A stretch of DNA of 64,000 bases from Puffinus mauretanicus (GCA_023333565.1 JAJKFH010001585.1:1-64000); one strand, 5' to 3'; shown: positions 13,601 to 27,350, numbered from the stretch's first letter. The notes: generated by a model not told the origin, from the sequence alone. Translations and numbers: made by a program.

Positions 13601-14349
13601 TGAGACCAAATCTAAAACCTGATGACAATGCAGGAGTCAGAATATATTTATTCAGCTGTACTATTGAGATATAAGAGCAAGAACAAAACATTTTAAGCAG
13701 AATATAGACTAGAACAATATCCACAATCAAGAAATATTTTTAAAATTAACACACTACTGAGTTGCATTAATTACATTAACTACTTAGCTAATCATTATTT
13801 GTGAAAAACTGGTGGCTGTTTCTTTGAAAAGGGGGGCGGGGAGCAAGCTTCACGTAATTTTATAGCTGTGCCTAGAGGTACGTGTTTAACAAATAAGTGG
13901 CAATTTTCAGAAGCATCTAAGTCACTTGAAGGCTCAAAATATCTTTCCAAAACTGCCTTAGATTTATAGTCCTAAGAGTAGTAACCTCAATGCCTTAATG
14001 AAAGAAACCTAACCTTTTTTTCTCTCGTAATGGTTAGTTAGATTTGTACCAAAGAAAGGCATCCATAAAAGCTAGGAATGTGGATCTACCTAAACAAGCC
14101 AAGAATATGAGAATAAACAAGTTCAAATTTGGTGGTGGGAGAGTGGCCTCAGAAGTTAACAGCCTCCTTTAGGACTGGCCAATGTTGTATGCACCTAACA
14201 CCGTGGGAGGTAGTGACGTCTGTGCACATGCAACTTAATCCTCACTGTTCTCCTGCATGTCTATGTTGTATAACAAAACAAGGTTCACAGTCCTGAATTG
14301 TCCCTTGGTTTTATAGACAAACATTTTCTCACAAAATACAGGGTACAGC
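10673..14349. other. gene-free AT-rich stretch
   Basis: The sequence is mostly unique. It includes a poly-T patch near 13229-13240 and a G-rich patch near 13831-13843. The segment around 13900-13975 (beginning 'tttcagaagcatctaagtca') resembles an old sauropsid interspersed repeat, but too weakly to define ends. Open frames are short and motif-free. Confidence 0.45.
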
Positions 14350-14390
14350 TATACTACTATAGTATAGTAGTATACTACAGTATACTACAG
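14350..14390. repeat. perfect 11-bp hairpin plus 10-bp direct duplication
   Basis: The left arm (14350-14360) and right arm (14364-14374) are perfect reverse complements around a 3-base loop. They merge into two consecutive copies of TATACTACAG (14371-14380 and 14381-14390). The arrangement looks like local slippage on an AT-rich palindrome rather than a transposon end. Confidence 0.75.
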
Positions 14391-15153
14391 CCACTACAGT
14401 GCCCGAAAATTTTCCTGGAACTAGAACAGGTGATCCAGATTGCTAATTTGTTAGAATTGGTTTTTGGCATAGTTTTGGCACAGGCCAGCCAGAACTGTCC
14501 CAGATAATTCCCAGGCACAGTTAGAAGAGACTTTTCTACTATGCTGTTTTTATGTGACCACCCTGTTCTGGGTAGTAAAAGTATATGATTGTATGTAGAT
14601 TTACCATTCCATACTAGATGACCTCTGAACCAGAAAATGGTCTTGGACGTGTTTGACTCACTAATCATAGTATGTTATGTCATATTGTCATATTATTGAC
14701 AGAGTATATGTCATACTGTTAGTCACAGAATATTCTATACCTTACATACTATTAGCTTATATGATAAAAAGCTAATCACAGTAAACACATATGTGAGGGA
14801 GGATCAGAAGAACAATGATGGGTAGAGGAACAATAGTAACCTAATCAGTGAAAAGGGAGGATCCTGACTCAACTATTTCCTATGGGCATCAAAGGAGAAA
14901 CATTAGACCACGGTTCTTCCAGTGAAACCCACCAGAATGAACCAGCTAAATGAAAGAGGAAGACCAAGGTGGGCTGAGGACAAACAAGTATGGGAAATTA
15001 GAGGTAAAAAGGTGTAAAGGGAGGCTGGTCAAGTGTAAACAGGTTGCTATTGACTGGTTTGACTGAGTCCTGTGCTTGATGACCACACTCAGTCCTATAT
15101 TCTCATGAAATCCTATTTCTCTGTGTGGGTGTCCTCTCTATCCTGAGTGACTC
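14391..15153. other. no gene recognised
   Basis: The stretch is AT-rich, with several short related words (variants of 'gtcatat') between about 14670 and 14720. Nothing else was recognised. Confidence 0.45.
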
Positions 15154-15370
15154 TGTGTGTGTGTGTGTGAATATATTACATCAGCGTCCTTCGGTTCTTA
15201 TCAGCTGGAGTGGAGGAACAGCCCAGACCACCCATTCTTACATGTGGTTGTTCTTTGTGTGAGTGCTGTGGGTATTTATGTGAACTTTGGGAAAGGTGTT
15301 GTTTTCTGTATGTGTTGGTCTGTGTGTCCATCTGTGTGGCCAGCGCATGCGTCTGTATGTGTGTGTGTGC
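15154..15370 (+). repeat. (TG)n microsatellite and TG-rich cryptic repeat
   Basis: There is a pure (TG)8 run at 15154-15169, and a looser TG-rich region continues to a second short TG run at about 15356-15369. This low-complexity composition explains the several overlapping open frames on both strands here (up to 144 codons). None of these shows protein motifs. Confidence 0.75.
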
Positions 15371-18300
15371 CACTACTGGAAATGTGCTCATCTTCACTGC
15401 TGACTAGGCTGGGGACACAGAATAACAGCAACCTCACATCTCTTGGGCTGGGACAGGAGAAATTCCCATGGATCCTGAAGCCCACCACCATTTGTCTACC
15501 TCTAACACACACCTTTCTCATGTTTTCCAGAAGCCAAAGAATCCACTCAGCATTTGGAAGACATGAATTAAGTTTCCTCCTCTGCCTGTAAGTAGTCTGA
15601 GACAACAACTTTTAGAGGAAGATCCCAACCAAACAGTTCTTTGAGGATTATTCTCTCTCTCCCAATCCCAGCCCAATACTGAGGCTATTCTGCTTTGCGT
15701 AGAATATTTTTCTCCTTGGTGGCTGAGAGAAGAGGGTCTTCATGACAGAGTAGTCTACTGAGAAGACTGAGGCCATAAAGGGAAAGGGAGAGAAAATGGT
15801 GTTTTCTTTTAAAACACGATTTGGTGGGAGACACTCCATCCTTCTGATACTGTGATGATGACTTATAAATGTATCTGGATAGCAATGCCTCTCTGCCCTC
15901 CTCCATTCCTTTTAGGGTTTGACTCATCACACCTTATTCATGTTAATGAACACTTAACCCCGCCAAGTCACGCTGTGGGGGAGGGGTGTCTGACCCTGGC
16001 TTTTTGTTTTTCTGTAGTCATTTATTTATTTAAATATAGAACATTTTAATCTTTTTCTCTGTTTATTGTATTCATCCACATTTTTTAAATATAGCTTTTG
16101 TGGGCTATCATGATTGCTAGCGTTCCTTAATGGCAAACAAATTCTTTTAGTTCTTTCTTTTTTTTTTTTTTTTTCATTCTACCCATGGTTTATTGCTTCC
16201 TCCAGGCATCCAAACTGCTGTGATTACTCTTTGCCTATGGGCAGATGATCTGACCTTCTTTTTTGAATCCTAGATTGGCCAGAACTGCAGTGGAGCAGTG
16301 GGACATGGTATTTTCCTCAGTACCACAACTCTGCATTCACTGGGCTTTCAGTGAATTTGACAAGGTGTTATACTGCATTTAGACCACTCACTGAAATGTG
16401 CTGAATGTACCAGTAAAAATGGGATAGTGCTGCACATTCATATGCATAGCTTCATATGTGTTATTCTAGAATAGTGCCTTTTTAGAAAGAAAAAGAGGTA
16501 AATCATAAGTAAATCACAGAGTAAGAGATGGTGAAAGCTTTAATAAGAAAATAACTGAGGCATTAGAACCTGTATGGATGACAGTAGAAGTGTCAAGTAA
16601 CAGTTATAAATGGGTAATTGGGAATTTGGAGAGTTTTCCCCTTTCAAAGTAGATGAGAGATCCTTAAATTTTGGGAAGTGAATGTAAGTACAATTTGTTT
16701 CTAGATTGTGTAGTGCAGTAAGTATCTTACAATCCTTCATTTTTTTTCTGTTATGTTGGGTTATACTGTTTAAGTAGCATCTTGTATACTGATGTGACAC
16801 AGCATAATATGACTTAATTCAATATGACAGTTACAATTTAGAAGAAAACCTACTTTGAATCAGATACCATCAATTTCAGCCATGAGTATCTGAACTGATT
16901 TGCTGAGTATGACGGGACTGGATGTTTGTGAATTGCAGGTCCTTGTGGGTAGCCATGACAATCCATGAACAGTAATGTATTCCTGTCTTTCCATCCTTTG
17001 AGGCCACTCATGGTGCACTGAATGACATTTGTACCATACCTATTAGTTTGGATAACTGTGGGGTTTATGAGACAGAGATAATAAATAAACTAACACCAGT
17101 AATGAGCATCAGATCTGTGAGATGAAATGAAGCTTTCCCTGTGCTGTCAGAAGAGACATGAAAAAATATAACGGTACTAATTGTCCTGGAGGTTTTTAGA
17201 AATAAGCGTAAGGTCCCAGTACTGTACACTGATTACCTTTTACAACATCTATAATGGACCCTGGAAGTATTAAAGAAATTACAGTTTTTCTCATGTTAAA
17301 TCATGAAGGTAAAGGGAAGCTAAAGATCCCCATAGTGTTTTTTTCTGAAGAGAAGTAGAAAGAGGAAGGACTAATTTTCCTTTTTTTTTTTGCAAAGACC
17401 TTGAAACAGTGCTACATCCTGTAACACCATTTTCTGCAGAAGCTGGATGTTCTCCAAGGACAGCTGGTACTGACCTACGCCAAATGTGCTTAATGTGCAA
17501 AATGGTAGTGTTGGTTTTTTTTTTCCTGCCCCTGAATTCTGTTGACTGAACAGTACCATTGACTTGTATACTACAAAAATATGATGCTTTCTGGGCATCA
17601 TAACCTTCTCCCACTATTCTGAATCTCCATTTTAAATAATTGATTCATTTTTGGGAGCAGAACCGCTTATATTTTAGAATATGACAGGAAATCTTATTGC
17701 ATCCAGATTTAATATAACTTATGGAAAATGAATCCAGAAAATACAATGCTATTTCTGGGTTTGTCTACAAGAAGTCTTCCTCTATTTCTTTGTTCCCCAG
17801 CTGACATAACTGATTTCTAGTAAGCATCACCTGAATTCTAGTGTGTTCTTATTGCTACTCTCTAATGCATTTCTTTGTTTTGTTGCATAGATTTGTTCAA
17901 ATTTTAATGCTAACTTTGAAAATCTCTAATTTAAGAGTAAAAGATAATCCAAGTTATGGGTAATCCAAATCTGGAAACAGTACCAAGTAAGAAATAGGGG
18001 ATGATATTTTACTTTGTCAAATAATACATCCTCTAAAATTAAAAATAAATCTAAGCTTTATAAAATCAGATTTAAAAAAAAATCAACATTATTAAATATT
18101 ACCTTTCTTAGTTTAGTTATTTAATTTGGTGTTACCTTCTGCCCAGAGATATTCACTGTACGCAAGGAATACGTGTCTAATGGACAACTATGCAGATCAG
18201 GTACCTGTGGTCCCCACAGGTCTTCCACGTGGACATACACTGGCACCTTAATAGCTCTACCAAGGAAAAAGAAAGAGGTCAAATCAATTGAATTTAAGTG

Positions 18301-21243
18301 TTGTGACACACATAGGTGTTGTATATTTAATACACATAATTGTATTTTTGTCCTGTATAAAATAAAATGCAAGATTTTTTAAGACAGCTTTACAAAGACT
18401 TTATGTCCCTTTACTTTTGTTGTTATGTTCCCCAAAAGAACAAATAAATCTAGAATTTAGTTGGCACAATCTATGAATCTAGACTGCCGGAGAATTAGGA
18501 GCTCTAGAAAAAAATAGGATTAGGAGTTACAGTCTGGAGCGTCTACATCCAGAAACCTTGGATGAACTCTCTCAGCTCTACGTAACTATTTGGCCAAGTT
18601 ACCTAACAAATAGGTTAAGCAGACCAGATACATATGATGAAAAAGAAAAATATTCATGTAGGGAGTTACGCTACAATCCACCTTCAGCATTTGTTTCCTT
18701 GGGCTGTTATGTTCCAGAAGAACACAACCAGAGGAGTGGCCCCCTTTACAAGATGCTGACAGTGTTCCAGGTTGAGATAGACCCCAGGTAAGTGCAGGCT
18801 GCATTATTTCTAAAATAACCTTCTTCACTGTGTGGAGGGGGAGTTCCTACACAAATGCCACAGATTCAGATTTCATGGTCCAGGTGCAGATTGTTTCTGT
18901 ACTGGGCCTTAGGTTTCCTGAAAGTTTGTCAAGCCTGAGATGATTCAAACAAAACATTTTGGCCTGAATGCACTAACAGTTCTAGTGCAAGTAGCAAGGT
19001 GAAGGTGAATTTTGCAGTTTAAGTCCATCTCTTTTTTTACTCTCTTCTAAAGAAATCTAGAGAAATAAGACAGGAAACTCTTCAAGCTTTAATTATAAAG
19101 TCAAAGACAAAATTGTCACAGAGAAGAGTAAAACTCAATGGTGCTGTCATTGCTCCGGACTCAATTTTTTTCCCTTTCTGATAGTTTCACTTTCTGATAA
19201 TAGAACAATTCAATTTCCACACACAAAAATACAAATATTCAGGCTTACTTCCTAGCACAAGTCATGAAGGTAAGTTAAACAGAAGTGCGATCACACACTT
19301 TTCTATGCAATCTTATTTTACATCCTCATTTACAGCTCACTCCTTCATTGCCTTCAATATTTTTCACCTGAGCATGATACTGCCTATGTCTGTTGTTTAC
19401 ATAGGAACTCCTTTTCTTTAAGTGATTCACTACACATATCACTGAGGGTCATGATCTGGAAAGGGTTTTTCCCCACTTTGAATACAGGTCTTTAATAGTT
19501 GAACAGAATTCTGGGAGGCATACTGGCTTGAGCTGTTCCTTCCCCCTCCATTTTCATCCCCACTCTCTGAGATTTGAAGGAGGCTGGTTTGCTGCATCTC
19601 ACCCAGAACTTCAGTTCCACTCCAAACTTTGTTGAATAATAATAGCAATAAAATCAAGGGAATGGGGAAAGAAAAGAAATCACTAGGGTTTTAAAATTGC
19701 TATTGTATTTTATAGTTTATGGCAATTACATTTTACTTTCATATTCTAATGGGAACAAAGATATGGTAATATTTTATCAGTTATCCCATATTACATTATT
19801 CTCAAAAACAGAAAACCTGATTTACAGAGCCAAAAGCTTTTAAAAATCAGTATATCCTAATAAATTCCCTTTGTCTATGATATTAAATATGTAATTTGTT
19901 GTGATGAACAAATCCTTTTTGGTTTAATCTTTTAAGAATTTAGGAGCTCAGAAGAAAATGTATTTGAGCTCAACATTGTGAGTCAAAAGATTGTCTACAT
20001 TAACATAAGGAATATAAATACAAATGCTGCAGGATTTATATTAAACCTTAAAAACCTCTATTCATCTGTAAAGAATAGATGTACTGTACCTGCCAGACAT
20101 TTGGCATTGATGAGAGCTGCATCTCAAGTCATGTCACAAGTTTGGATAGCAGTAGGGGGAGGGATTAGTAGACCTACTGGAGATTACAGATATGTCAACT
20201 TTGTTCTGTTCAACCTCACAGCAACCTTATAAACAGGATAAAAGCAAGGTTCATGTTTTTTAATGGTCAGTAGGGCACACATTAATTTATAAATCTCCAA
20301 GAATTGTTTTCTTGGTTTATGTACTTAGTGCACTGACTTTTTTGACCTGAATCAATTCTCTCTGTATTTTCTAAAAGTAGAAAGTGCAGGAAGTCCATAT
20401 ATTTCCTTAGATGAGGTTGTTAGAGCAGATAAAAAATAACACAGAAACAAGAAATTTACATGTCTAGCATATAATATTGTGCCAGAATCTTAAATTAATA
20501 TTTTATTCCTGGTAGATAAAAACTACTTTTTATATGCTATGACTACCTCATGGGTTGGGTTGTAGAAACAGATATGCCTTTGCCAGGGAACAGAAAGCAG
20601 AAAATATTTTCAAGAATTGTTAAACCATAAGAAGGATGCACACAGTCAAGTAGATCTCAGTTGAGGTAGATGCTGAATCAATATGTAGAATTCAAAATTT
20701 ATTTGTCTGTTCTGTGGCTTTCTGGGAACCCACTTGATGAAAATTTTCATATCGTGTGTTGCCCGCATACTAATACAGAAAACTTTTAGAAAAATACAAT
20801 TTTTTTCTGAGTTTTTAATAAAGTCAATAATTCTCGGAAGACAGTTTTTAGCAATGTTTATTTGCATCTTGTATGCGGTTAGTGATGTTTATGGATTTCC
20901 TTCTAGAGTAAAAACAGCTGTTATTGATGCGTTACTGTGTGTCACTGGGACAAGAACATTTCCAAAGAGGATTCGACTGTCTGGAAATTGTCCTTTATTT
21001 ATCCATTTGTCAGTAAAAAAAAGCGTAACTGGACTACCTAAGGCCTTCTACTTCTACTTTGATTTCTGTGCCTTCGTTTGAATGCTCCCCTGAAACTCTT
21101 GGGGACATGTTATTTTGAATTTCCAGGCGGTGTTCCTACAAGGGTGCAAGGCAATTCTAGGTTTCTTAAAGTATCTTGAAAGCCAACATAAACTGCCTTC
21201 ATCCTAATACGATGAGGTCTGAGTATAAGTACTGCTGATACAC
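15371..21243. other. gene-free stretch apart from one exon-like segment
   Basis: This contains a 17-base T run near 16158-16174 and the exon-like segment at 18136-18256 (minus). A short segment at about 15531-15589 (plus) has a strong acceptor and a GTAAGT-type donor but is only 59 nt. No repeat with clear ends was recognised. Confidence 0.45.
18136..18256 (-). CDS. candidate internal exon, protein not recognised
   Basis: On the minus strand a pyrimidine tract ending in 'ttccttggtag' precedes 121 nt that stop at AAG|GTAACA, a good donor. One frame is open throughout: one base finishing a split codon, then 40 codons, ending in phase 0. The peptide starts AIKVPVYVHVEDLWGPQ and carries two Trp/Cys-type positions and an NIS sequon. 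Codons favour CTG, GTG and CAG, and GC is clearly higher than in the flanks, which is what a real exon would show. It contains an 8-bp inverted repeat (ACCTGTGG/CCACAGGT). No homologue is recognised and no in-phase partner exon was found nearby. Confidence 0.33.
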
Positions 21244-21730
21244 TGTCAGAGAAGATGAGCCAGGCATTAAGGGGGAAATCCCAGGGCCAGTAGGCCCTGT
21301 CTCACAGGATCTGGCAAGGTGAGCAGGGCAGACTCAGAGAAGGGGGCCAGGGCCAACGAAGAGTCCAGATCATAAGGACATATAATAGTGATGAGACAGG
21401 TCTGAGGTCAAGTTGGAAAGCCAATCGGTAGGTCAGAGCTAAGATCAGGTCTGATGGTGGCCAGGCAGGTCCATAGAGACAGTGGGGGCTGAGATCAGAC
21501 CAGGAAGTCAGCCCACGAGTTGAGGTCTGGATCAAGGGATTCCATGATCAGGCAAGGCAAGGCTGTAGCAGAGCTGGAGACCGGCACTTCTGTGACATTG
21601 CTGATGCAGGAGCTGATGGCCCTGGGCTGAGCTGAAATGGGGCTCCTGGGTCCATGGATAGGGTGTGGGGAGGTCTTTGGTGAGGCTGGGCAGAGGCAAT
21701 AAGACCTATAATGCCTTTAGGGCCCTGACA
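21244..21730 (-). mobile_element. LTR-like element of unidentified family
   Basis: This 487-bp block is clearly more GC-rich than its surroundings. It begins TGTCAG and ends CTGACA, which fits the TG...CA inverted termini of an LTR. Read on the minus strand it has a CCAAT-type motif (GATTGG) followed by a TATA-like 'ttatatg' about two thirds of the way along, as expected for U3. A second, partial copy occurs at 51735-52010 on the other strand, which shows that it is an interspersed repeat. Flanking bases (TACAC and TATAC) match only partly, so an old 5-bp target duplication is possible but unproven. The 'GGTCTGAG'-type words repeat inside it. Confidence 0.5.
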
Positions 21731-24700
21731 TATACAAGGAGAACAAGAGTCAAGAGAACTAATTTGGGAATGCACTATATTCCATAAGAAAGAGAATAAC
21801 CATTATGTTTGAAGTTTCTCATTTTTCAGGAAGCAGTGACAATTTTCAGAGTTTGGGTGAGGAAAGTTATGATGGAGTGGGGACCCTTCATAGTTAAATT
21901 TAGCACTAGCCTTCCATAAACCGGATGAATTTCCAAATATCTGAAAAAGCTCAGTAAAGCACTTGCTTGTGTTTTCTAAGGAACGGTATTATCATACATT
22001 TTTAATCTACATCCACACAAGGAAAATATGCAATATGCTTTCTGTTCATGCAGTGGGTGCATGGGCAATCCTCTGACATATTATATGCAATGTGGTGACC
22101 TCTAGTAATACCCCTTGCGGTCAGCAAATCAGTGTCTTGCATTTTAAAAGGGAATTATACCTGTTTCTTGTAGAAGTCTTTCTAGCAATAATCTCAAACT
22201 ATTAATAATACAACACACTTTGCTCATTGAGATGCCTTGAATATTAAAGAATTTCCTCTAATCAGGCTGAGAAATAAAATAAAAATAAGTGCAAGGGTAA
22301 GCAAAGTCTCTTGGCATCTTATTCACCAGGCATCTTATTTGAATGGTATATATTAAACCATTATTTAAATTTGCAGCAAGTCATTAAAAACAAAGTCACA
22401 GGTTCACCAGTAGTCTCTATCTATCTATTCTGAATTTATTAACTGCTCCCTTTTATTTTAAAATTATTTCTGTATTTACATCCTATAGTCTCTTTATTAA
22501 AATTCTCAGATCAAGAAGAGCAACTACCTGACTAAGGTGAATTAAACAAAGTGAGAGTTGTATGTTACTCCTACCAGCTCAGGTCAGAGCTGCAACTCAG
22601 CAATTTTATGCCTCTGCTGCTAAGGCAGTTCTAATATATGGTGCACTCTGGAGAAGCATGGAGATAAATCTTTGTAGTTTGCTACTCTTATTCTTTTCTT
22701 CTTCAATAATTTTAATCACACACTCTCACTTAATAAATAGCGTAGACATCATCTAAAAACTACATCAGTGTTGGAAAAAGCATAGATTATAGTCACCATG
22801 TTGAGGCTGTGTTTGTTGTCTCATGCTTTGGAATGACGTGGAAAGCATACAAAACACTAGGTACTAAGGGTAGGATTAATCTTATTTAACTTTAGCCATC
22901 TAGCCATCTAATCTAAGAAAACTTTCCAGTTTCCCTTTATAGCCACAGGACTGTATAATGGAGCAGTCCCATGAATCCTTTAAGGTGATCCATCTGACCT
23001 GCTATAGTTTTCTGTCTCAGAATGAGATGAATTGCTCTCCAAAAGTAACTACTTCTTTCCACTGACTATGAAGGAAGCTAATAGAGACCAACTCAGACTT
23101 AGAAATCATATTTTTGGTTTTAAACAGGAAGTGAATTTAATCTTACTTTAAGTTTTCAAAAAGGTTGTGTCACATTTGCTGAATTTAAGGTGTAGGGTAT
23201 CACAGCTTGGAGGATCAGATGACTTAGATTTTACTTTATTTCTGTGCAGTAAATGAACTGGACAACAGTTAGAAGTGAACATTCATTGTCATTTTTGATT
23301 AAGTAATAGACAGAGTAGTTATCTTGAAGTTAACATTAACATTACGAGATGCAAATGATAACCTTTTGTGAAGAGAGATTCAAACTACCTGATTGTAGTA
23401 TCCTTACATTTTCAAATATGCAGTGTAATTGCTGTCTTGAAGTCAATCAAGAGGACAAATGATTATTTCTCTCTTAAATGCACAATAACAAATACATATC
23501 AGAAACATTTTAATATTTTCATGATTTGAGGCAGTATCAACAATGCCCTTTTTGACAAAGTCTCCAACTGAAAGAGGAAATAATACTTTGTTAACAATAA
23601 GCAAAGTCATGCCAAAATGTAGAATTCAGCTATGCATGAATTCTAATTTACTCTCTCTCTAATTTACTTTTACATTTAAATACTCTACACAAATGACTGT
23701 AGGCAACAGTATGATACATTCTAGTCACTTCTGCTACAGCTACCTTCCAGGGGCTATTTTTACTAACCCATATGAAATCATTTCTCATTCCAGACACTGA
23801 AAAGACTATCCTGAGATTTAATGGAGACATCTCCATTTGATGATGGAGCTGTCACAGTCATGATCAATTTGTGGATTGTAATTTAAGAAATTAGAAAAGC
23901 ACAAATGACTCCAATTGGACTTTCTATTACTGTGCCACTGTACATAGTTCACTAGCTAGTCCATAGTCATTGTACAGAAGTTCTGCTTATTACAAAGATA
24001 TGTGTATATAAGGTAATTCTACCTGTACCCATCAGGGAAATTAAAGCTATTTACGAAATATTTTTCAGCCTTGCCTTTTTTCAGTTTTTCCTAGCAGATT
24101 ATGTCTTTTTTACGCATAGCTTTCCAAAATATTAACACACTCTGGTTTCTAAAGCTTTGCATAAATTGTAAAACTGTTGTTCAAAAGCACACAGATCTCT
24201 TCCTTGAGTTTTGCTGAAGATTGATTAGATTTACTTACTCAGACTTTGTATGGTCACCCATACTACTTTCCTTAGAGTCATGCCCAGATCTTTCCTTCAT
24301 CCCAGTATCTGCACAATAATCTCATAGCTACACATGAGAAAATTTTTGTGCCTATTTATTTGTTGGAAAAGAAGAGTGTCAACTCTGTTTCCAAAACCAT
24401 TTTTAAGCTCAGAAGGTAACCATTTATCTTTCAGGTTTCACCATATAACTCCGTAGCCCTTCTTCTGAAATCTTCTTTGCAACTCAAAGAAAAATATCCA
24501 AAGGATTATGTTGTTCATTTTTGCAGGGGTCTAGTAAAGATAAAAGTGCTCAGATCATGCCTGATAGTGCTGCCTTGCCTCCATGATGTAAAATTTTATG
24601 TTGTGCATTTTGTTCACCAAACTTTAGTTATAATGCACAATGAGCTGAGATTCAGATGCCCATTCTGTTGCCTGCGATGCAGATAAGCTGAGTGTCTGAG

Positions 24701-25965
24701 TTTCCATTATAGTTAGTGCAGTTTACAGAGCGAGTCATCTGATCAAAGTCGGGATGTATTAAGTTGCCTAAGCACAGGTGTGCAGTGCGGGAGTACACTG
24801 TCTTGGACTCCAGCTGTGACAGCTGAAAATGCTACAAGTTTTTATCTATACCTTCTTCACAGGCACTCTACGGGCAATCTCTGTGCAGATAAACTAAGGT
24901 ATCATGTTGCATTAGATGGCGATATTTAAGTAACTGTTTTGAGTACTGGGTATCAACCTTCAGGTTAATCCTGCCTCAAATATACATGTACAAAGGCTTT
25001 AAGAAACACAAAATATCTTTTTAGAAGCATCCGAAACTAAAGGATCTTTCAGCATCAAAAAACCCCTAACCCATGATTATTGGGGATCAGGCACAATGTT
25101 TTCACTCCCACAGAATGCACTAGCTCATTCCCATTTAGGAGCAACCTTCCTTTATTGTCGGGATGTAACGCACCAATTTTCAGCAGACTGGTTTAAGGAG
25201 TGCACAAAATGCAATCACTAGTCAGGTGTTTATGTTAAGTGGACTGCATCCCAGTTCTGCTTTTTTCATGTCAAATTCTAATCAAAAATGGGATTTAGTC
25301 AAGAACTGTATAGTTCAATGTTGCTCTGGAAAAGTTGTATTGGTGTTCAGCTCCCATGTCCTTTTGGACTTGTGAGACAAAGAAATGAATTAAGGGGATG
25401 TTCACTCATAGTGATAAAGAAAGGTCACCTCTGTCTGATGGTAGCCAACAGTCAGTGTTTAGACCACCTGAAAAGCAACCTTTTAAACTGAAGGTAAGCT
25501 GGCGGTGCAAATGACTAGACTATAGTTTGTTGTATAACTGATACAGTTATAGGTTTAAGGATTGGAGTCTGGTAATGATGATGGGAGGGAGAAGGCAAGT
25601 AGGGAGAAAGAAGGGAAATATATTTTTCTAGTAAGCTATTTTCTTTTAAATTTGGGCTGATAGATCTGCTCAAAGGTTTTAAATAGGAGTTGTACCAGTG
25701 GACACGAATATACATTATGGAGGGGTATGATAGCACTTTTGAAGTGAATACCCGTAATTGCGCTCAAGAATGTGTATCAAACACAAGAACACTCATTTGC
25801 ACATCAGTCTCTGTACTTCTATTAATTAAAGCTCTTTCTGAAATGTTTGTACAGAGCAAAATCTGTCTTCTAAATGTTTGCAACAAGCAAGCAAACAGAC
25901 AAATAAACAGAACAAAAGGTACTGAATTGGACAAGCAATTTTGCAAGCAAGGTTTGCCAAATAAC
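21731..25965. other. gene-free AT-rich stretch
   Basis: The stretch is unique-looking sequence with short open frames only. One segment near 23756-23822 (minus) has an open frame ending at AAG|GTAGCT but a poor polypyrimidine tract, so it is not called. No mobile element was recognised. Confidence 0.45.
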
Positions 25966-26428
25966 AGAATTGTAGAATCGCAGAGTCACTGAGGCTGGAA
26001 GGCACTTCTGCAGACTGTCTAGTACAAGCCCCTTCTGAAAGCAGGGTCAGCTACAGCAGGACCATGTCCAGTCTGTTTTTGAATATCTACAAGGATGGAG
26101 ACCCCACAGCCTCTCCAGAAAAACTCTTCCAGCGTTTGACAATCCCCACAGTAAAAAAAGTTGTCTTCTTACATCTTAATAGAATTTCATTAATTTTAAC
26201 TTTTGTGACATTGCCTTTTGTCCCATCAATGGGCAATGAGAAAAGCCTGCCTCCATCTTCTTTACTGTCCCCATCAGGTATTTATACACATTGATAAGAT
26301 CTCCCTGGGCCTTCTCTTCTCGAGTCTAAACAGTCCCTGCTCTCTCAACCTCTCCTTGTATATCGGATGCTGCAGTCCCTTACTCATCTGTGTGGCCCTT
26401 AGCTCAACATTTTGTCAAGTTTTTTGAT
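25966..26428 (-). mobile_element. CR1 LINE 3' fragment, antisense
   Basis: The left end 'tgtagaatcgcagagtcact' is the reversed CR1 3' tail. It is followed by diverged versions of the standard CR1 3' blocks: 'aagcagggtcagctacagca', 'ccatgtccag', 'gttttgaatatct', 'ccccacagcctctcca', 'tcccatcaatgggcaatgag' and 'attgataagatctccctggg'. It ends near 'catctgtgtggcccttagct'. It covers the last roughly 460 bp of a CR1 and has no intact reading frame. Plus-strand open frames here are antisense shadows. Confidence 0.92.
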
Positions 26429-27289
26429 AGAGAGATGGGTGATAGAGACAAGGGAGGGAAAATAGTGAGCACAGGAGTGAAATGGCTTGCCAGCAAAAAG
26501 ATTACTTGATGTTCATGTGCTTTGCAGGTTTTGAGTCCTTTAAAATATGTATTTGACTAAAAGTCAAATTTGCATTTTTTCCCATTCTGTTGTGTGTTTT
26601 TAAAAAATAAAAGAATAAATTTTTTGACTGCAAGATTGGAAAATTGTATTTTGTAGAGATAACCTTGTCTCATCTTCCTTCCATACTAAGTTTTGGGATA
26701 AAGTTTGATTAGTTTATTAGGTTTTTGTTTTGTTTTGTTTTCTGTTGCTTGTTGTGTATTAGTATTTATGAAAGGTAAGAGAGCAGTATTACAAATTGAA
26801 GAAATTGGTGGTGGAACAATCAGTAAAAGAACAAGGTTTTTTTGATATCTGAAAGCTGGGGAGGAGGGCCTATGGTTATTGTTACTTTAAGTGAGTATGA
26901 TTTCTATATTCCAGATTTAGCTCTATGAAAATTTTCAAATGTTATCAAAATCTTGTGCCCTGTATCAAAATGAAGTGTCTGTTCGAGGGTAGTTGTTCAA
27001 ATAAAAGCTGAAAAAAGGGACATATTTGGGCAAGGAAAACAACTAAAAATTATCTGTTCTCATACCTAATATCAAAGTAGCTTACTTTTTATAAAATTAT
27101 ATAGGATAAAACAAAAGTATATTAATTAATTTTTTAAAAAAAGAGAGCTTGTATGGGGTTTTAAACATTTTACTTACTTCAGATGACAATGCTACTGGGA
27201 GAGGGGTTGTTCATCATTATGATTGGGAAACCCATAAATTAATTTCAATGGTATGCAGACAAAACCCTAAAGTAAACATATATGCTAAT

Positions 27290-27350
27290 TTATATAGTTC
27301 TTTGTTTATATAGTGTATATAGTTTATATCATGTATATAGTTTATATAAT
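27290..27350. repeat. 18-bp AT-rich tandem repeat
   Basis: Two adjacent 18-bp units starting GTATATAGTTTATAT lie at 27315-27332 and 27333-27350 and differ at one position. Degenerate partial copies of the 'tttatatagt' core precede them. It is a very AT-rich minisatellite with inverted-repeat character. Confidence 0.75.

Noticed and set aside
15157..15608. Overlapping 144- and 110-codon frames on both strands
   Set aside because: They arise from the TG-rich low-complexity sequence, which lacks stops in several frames.
23756..23822. Minus-strand open segment ending at AAG|GTAGCT
   Set aside because: Upstream polypyrimidine tract is poor and phase does not join the 18136-18256 segment.
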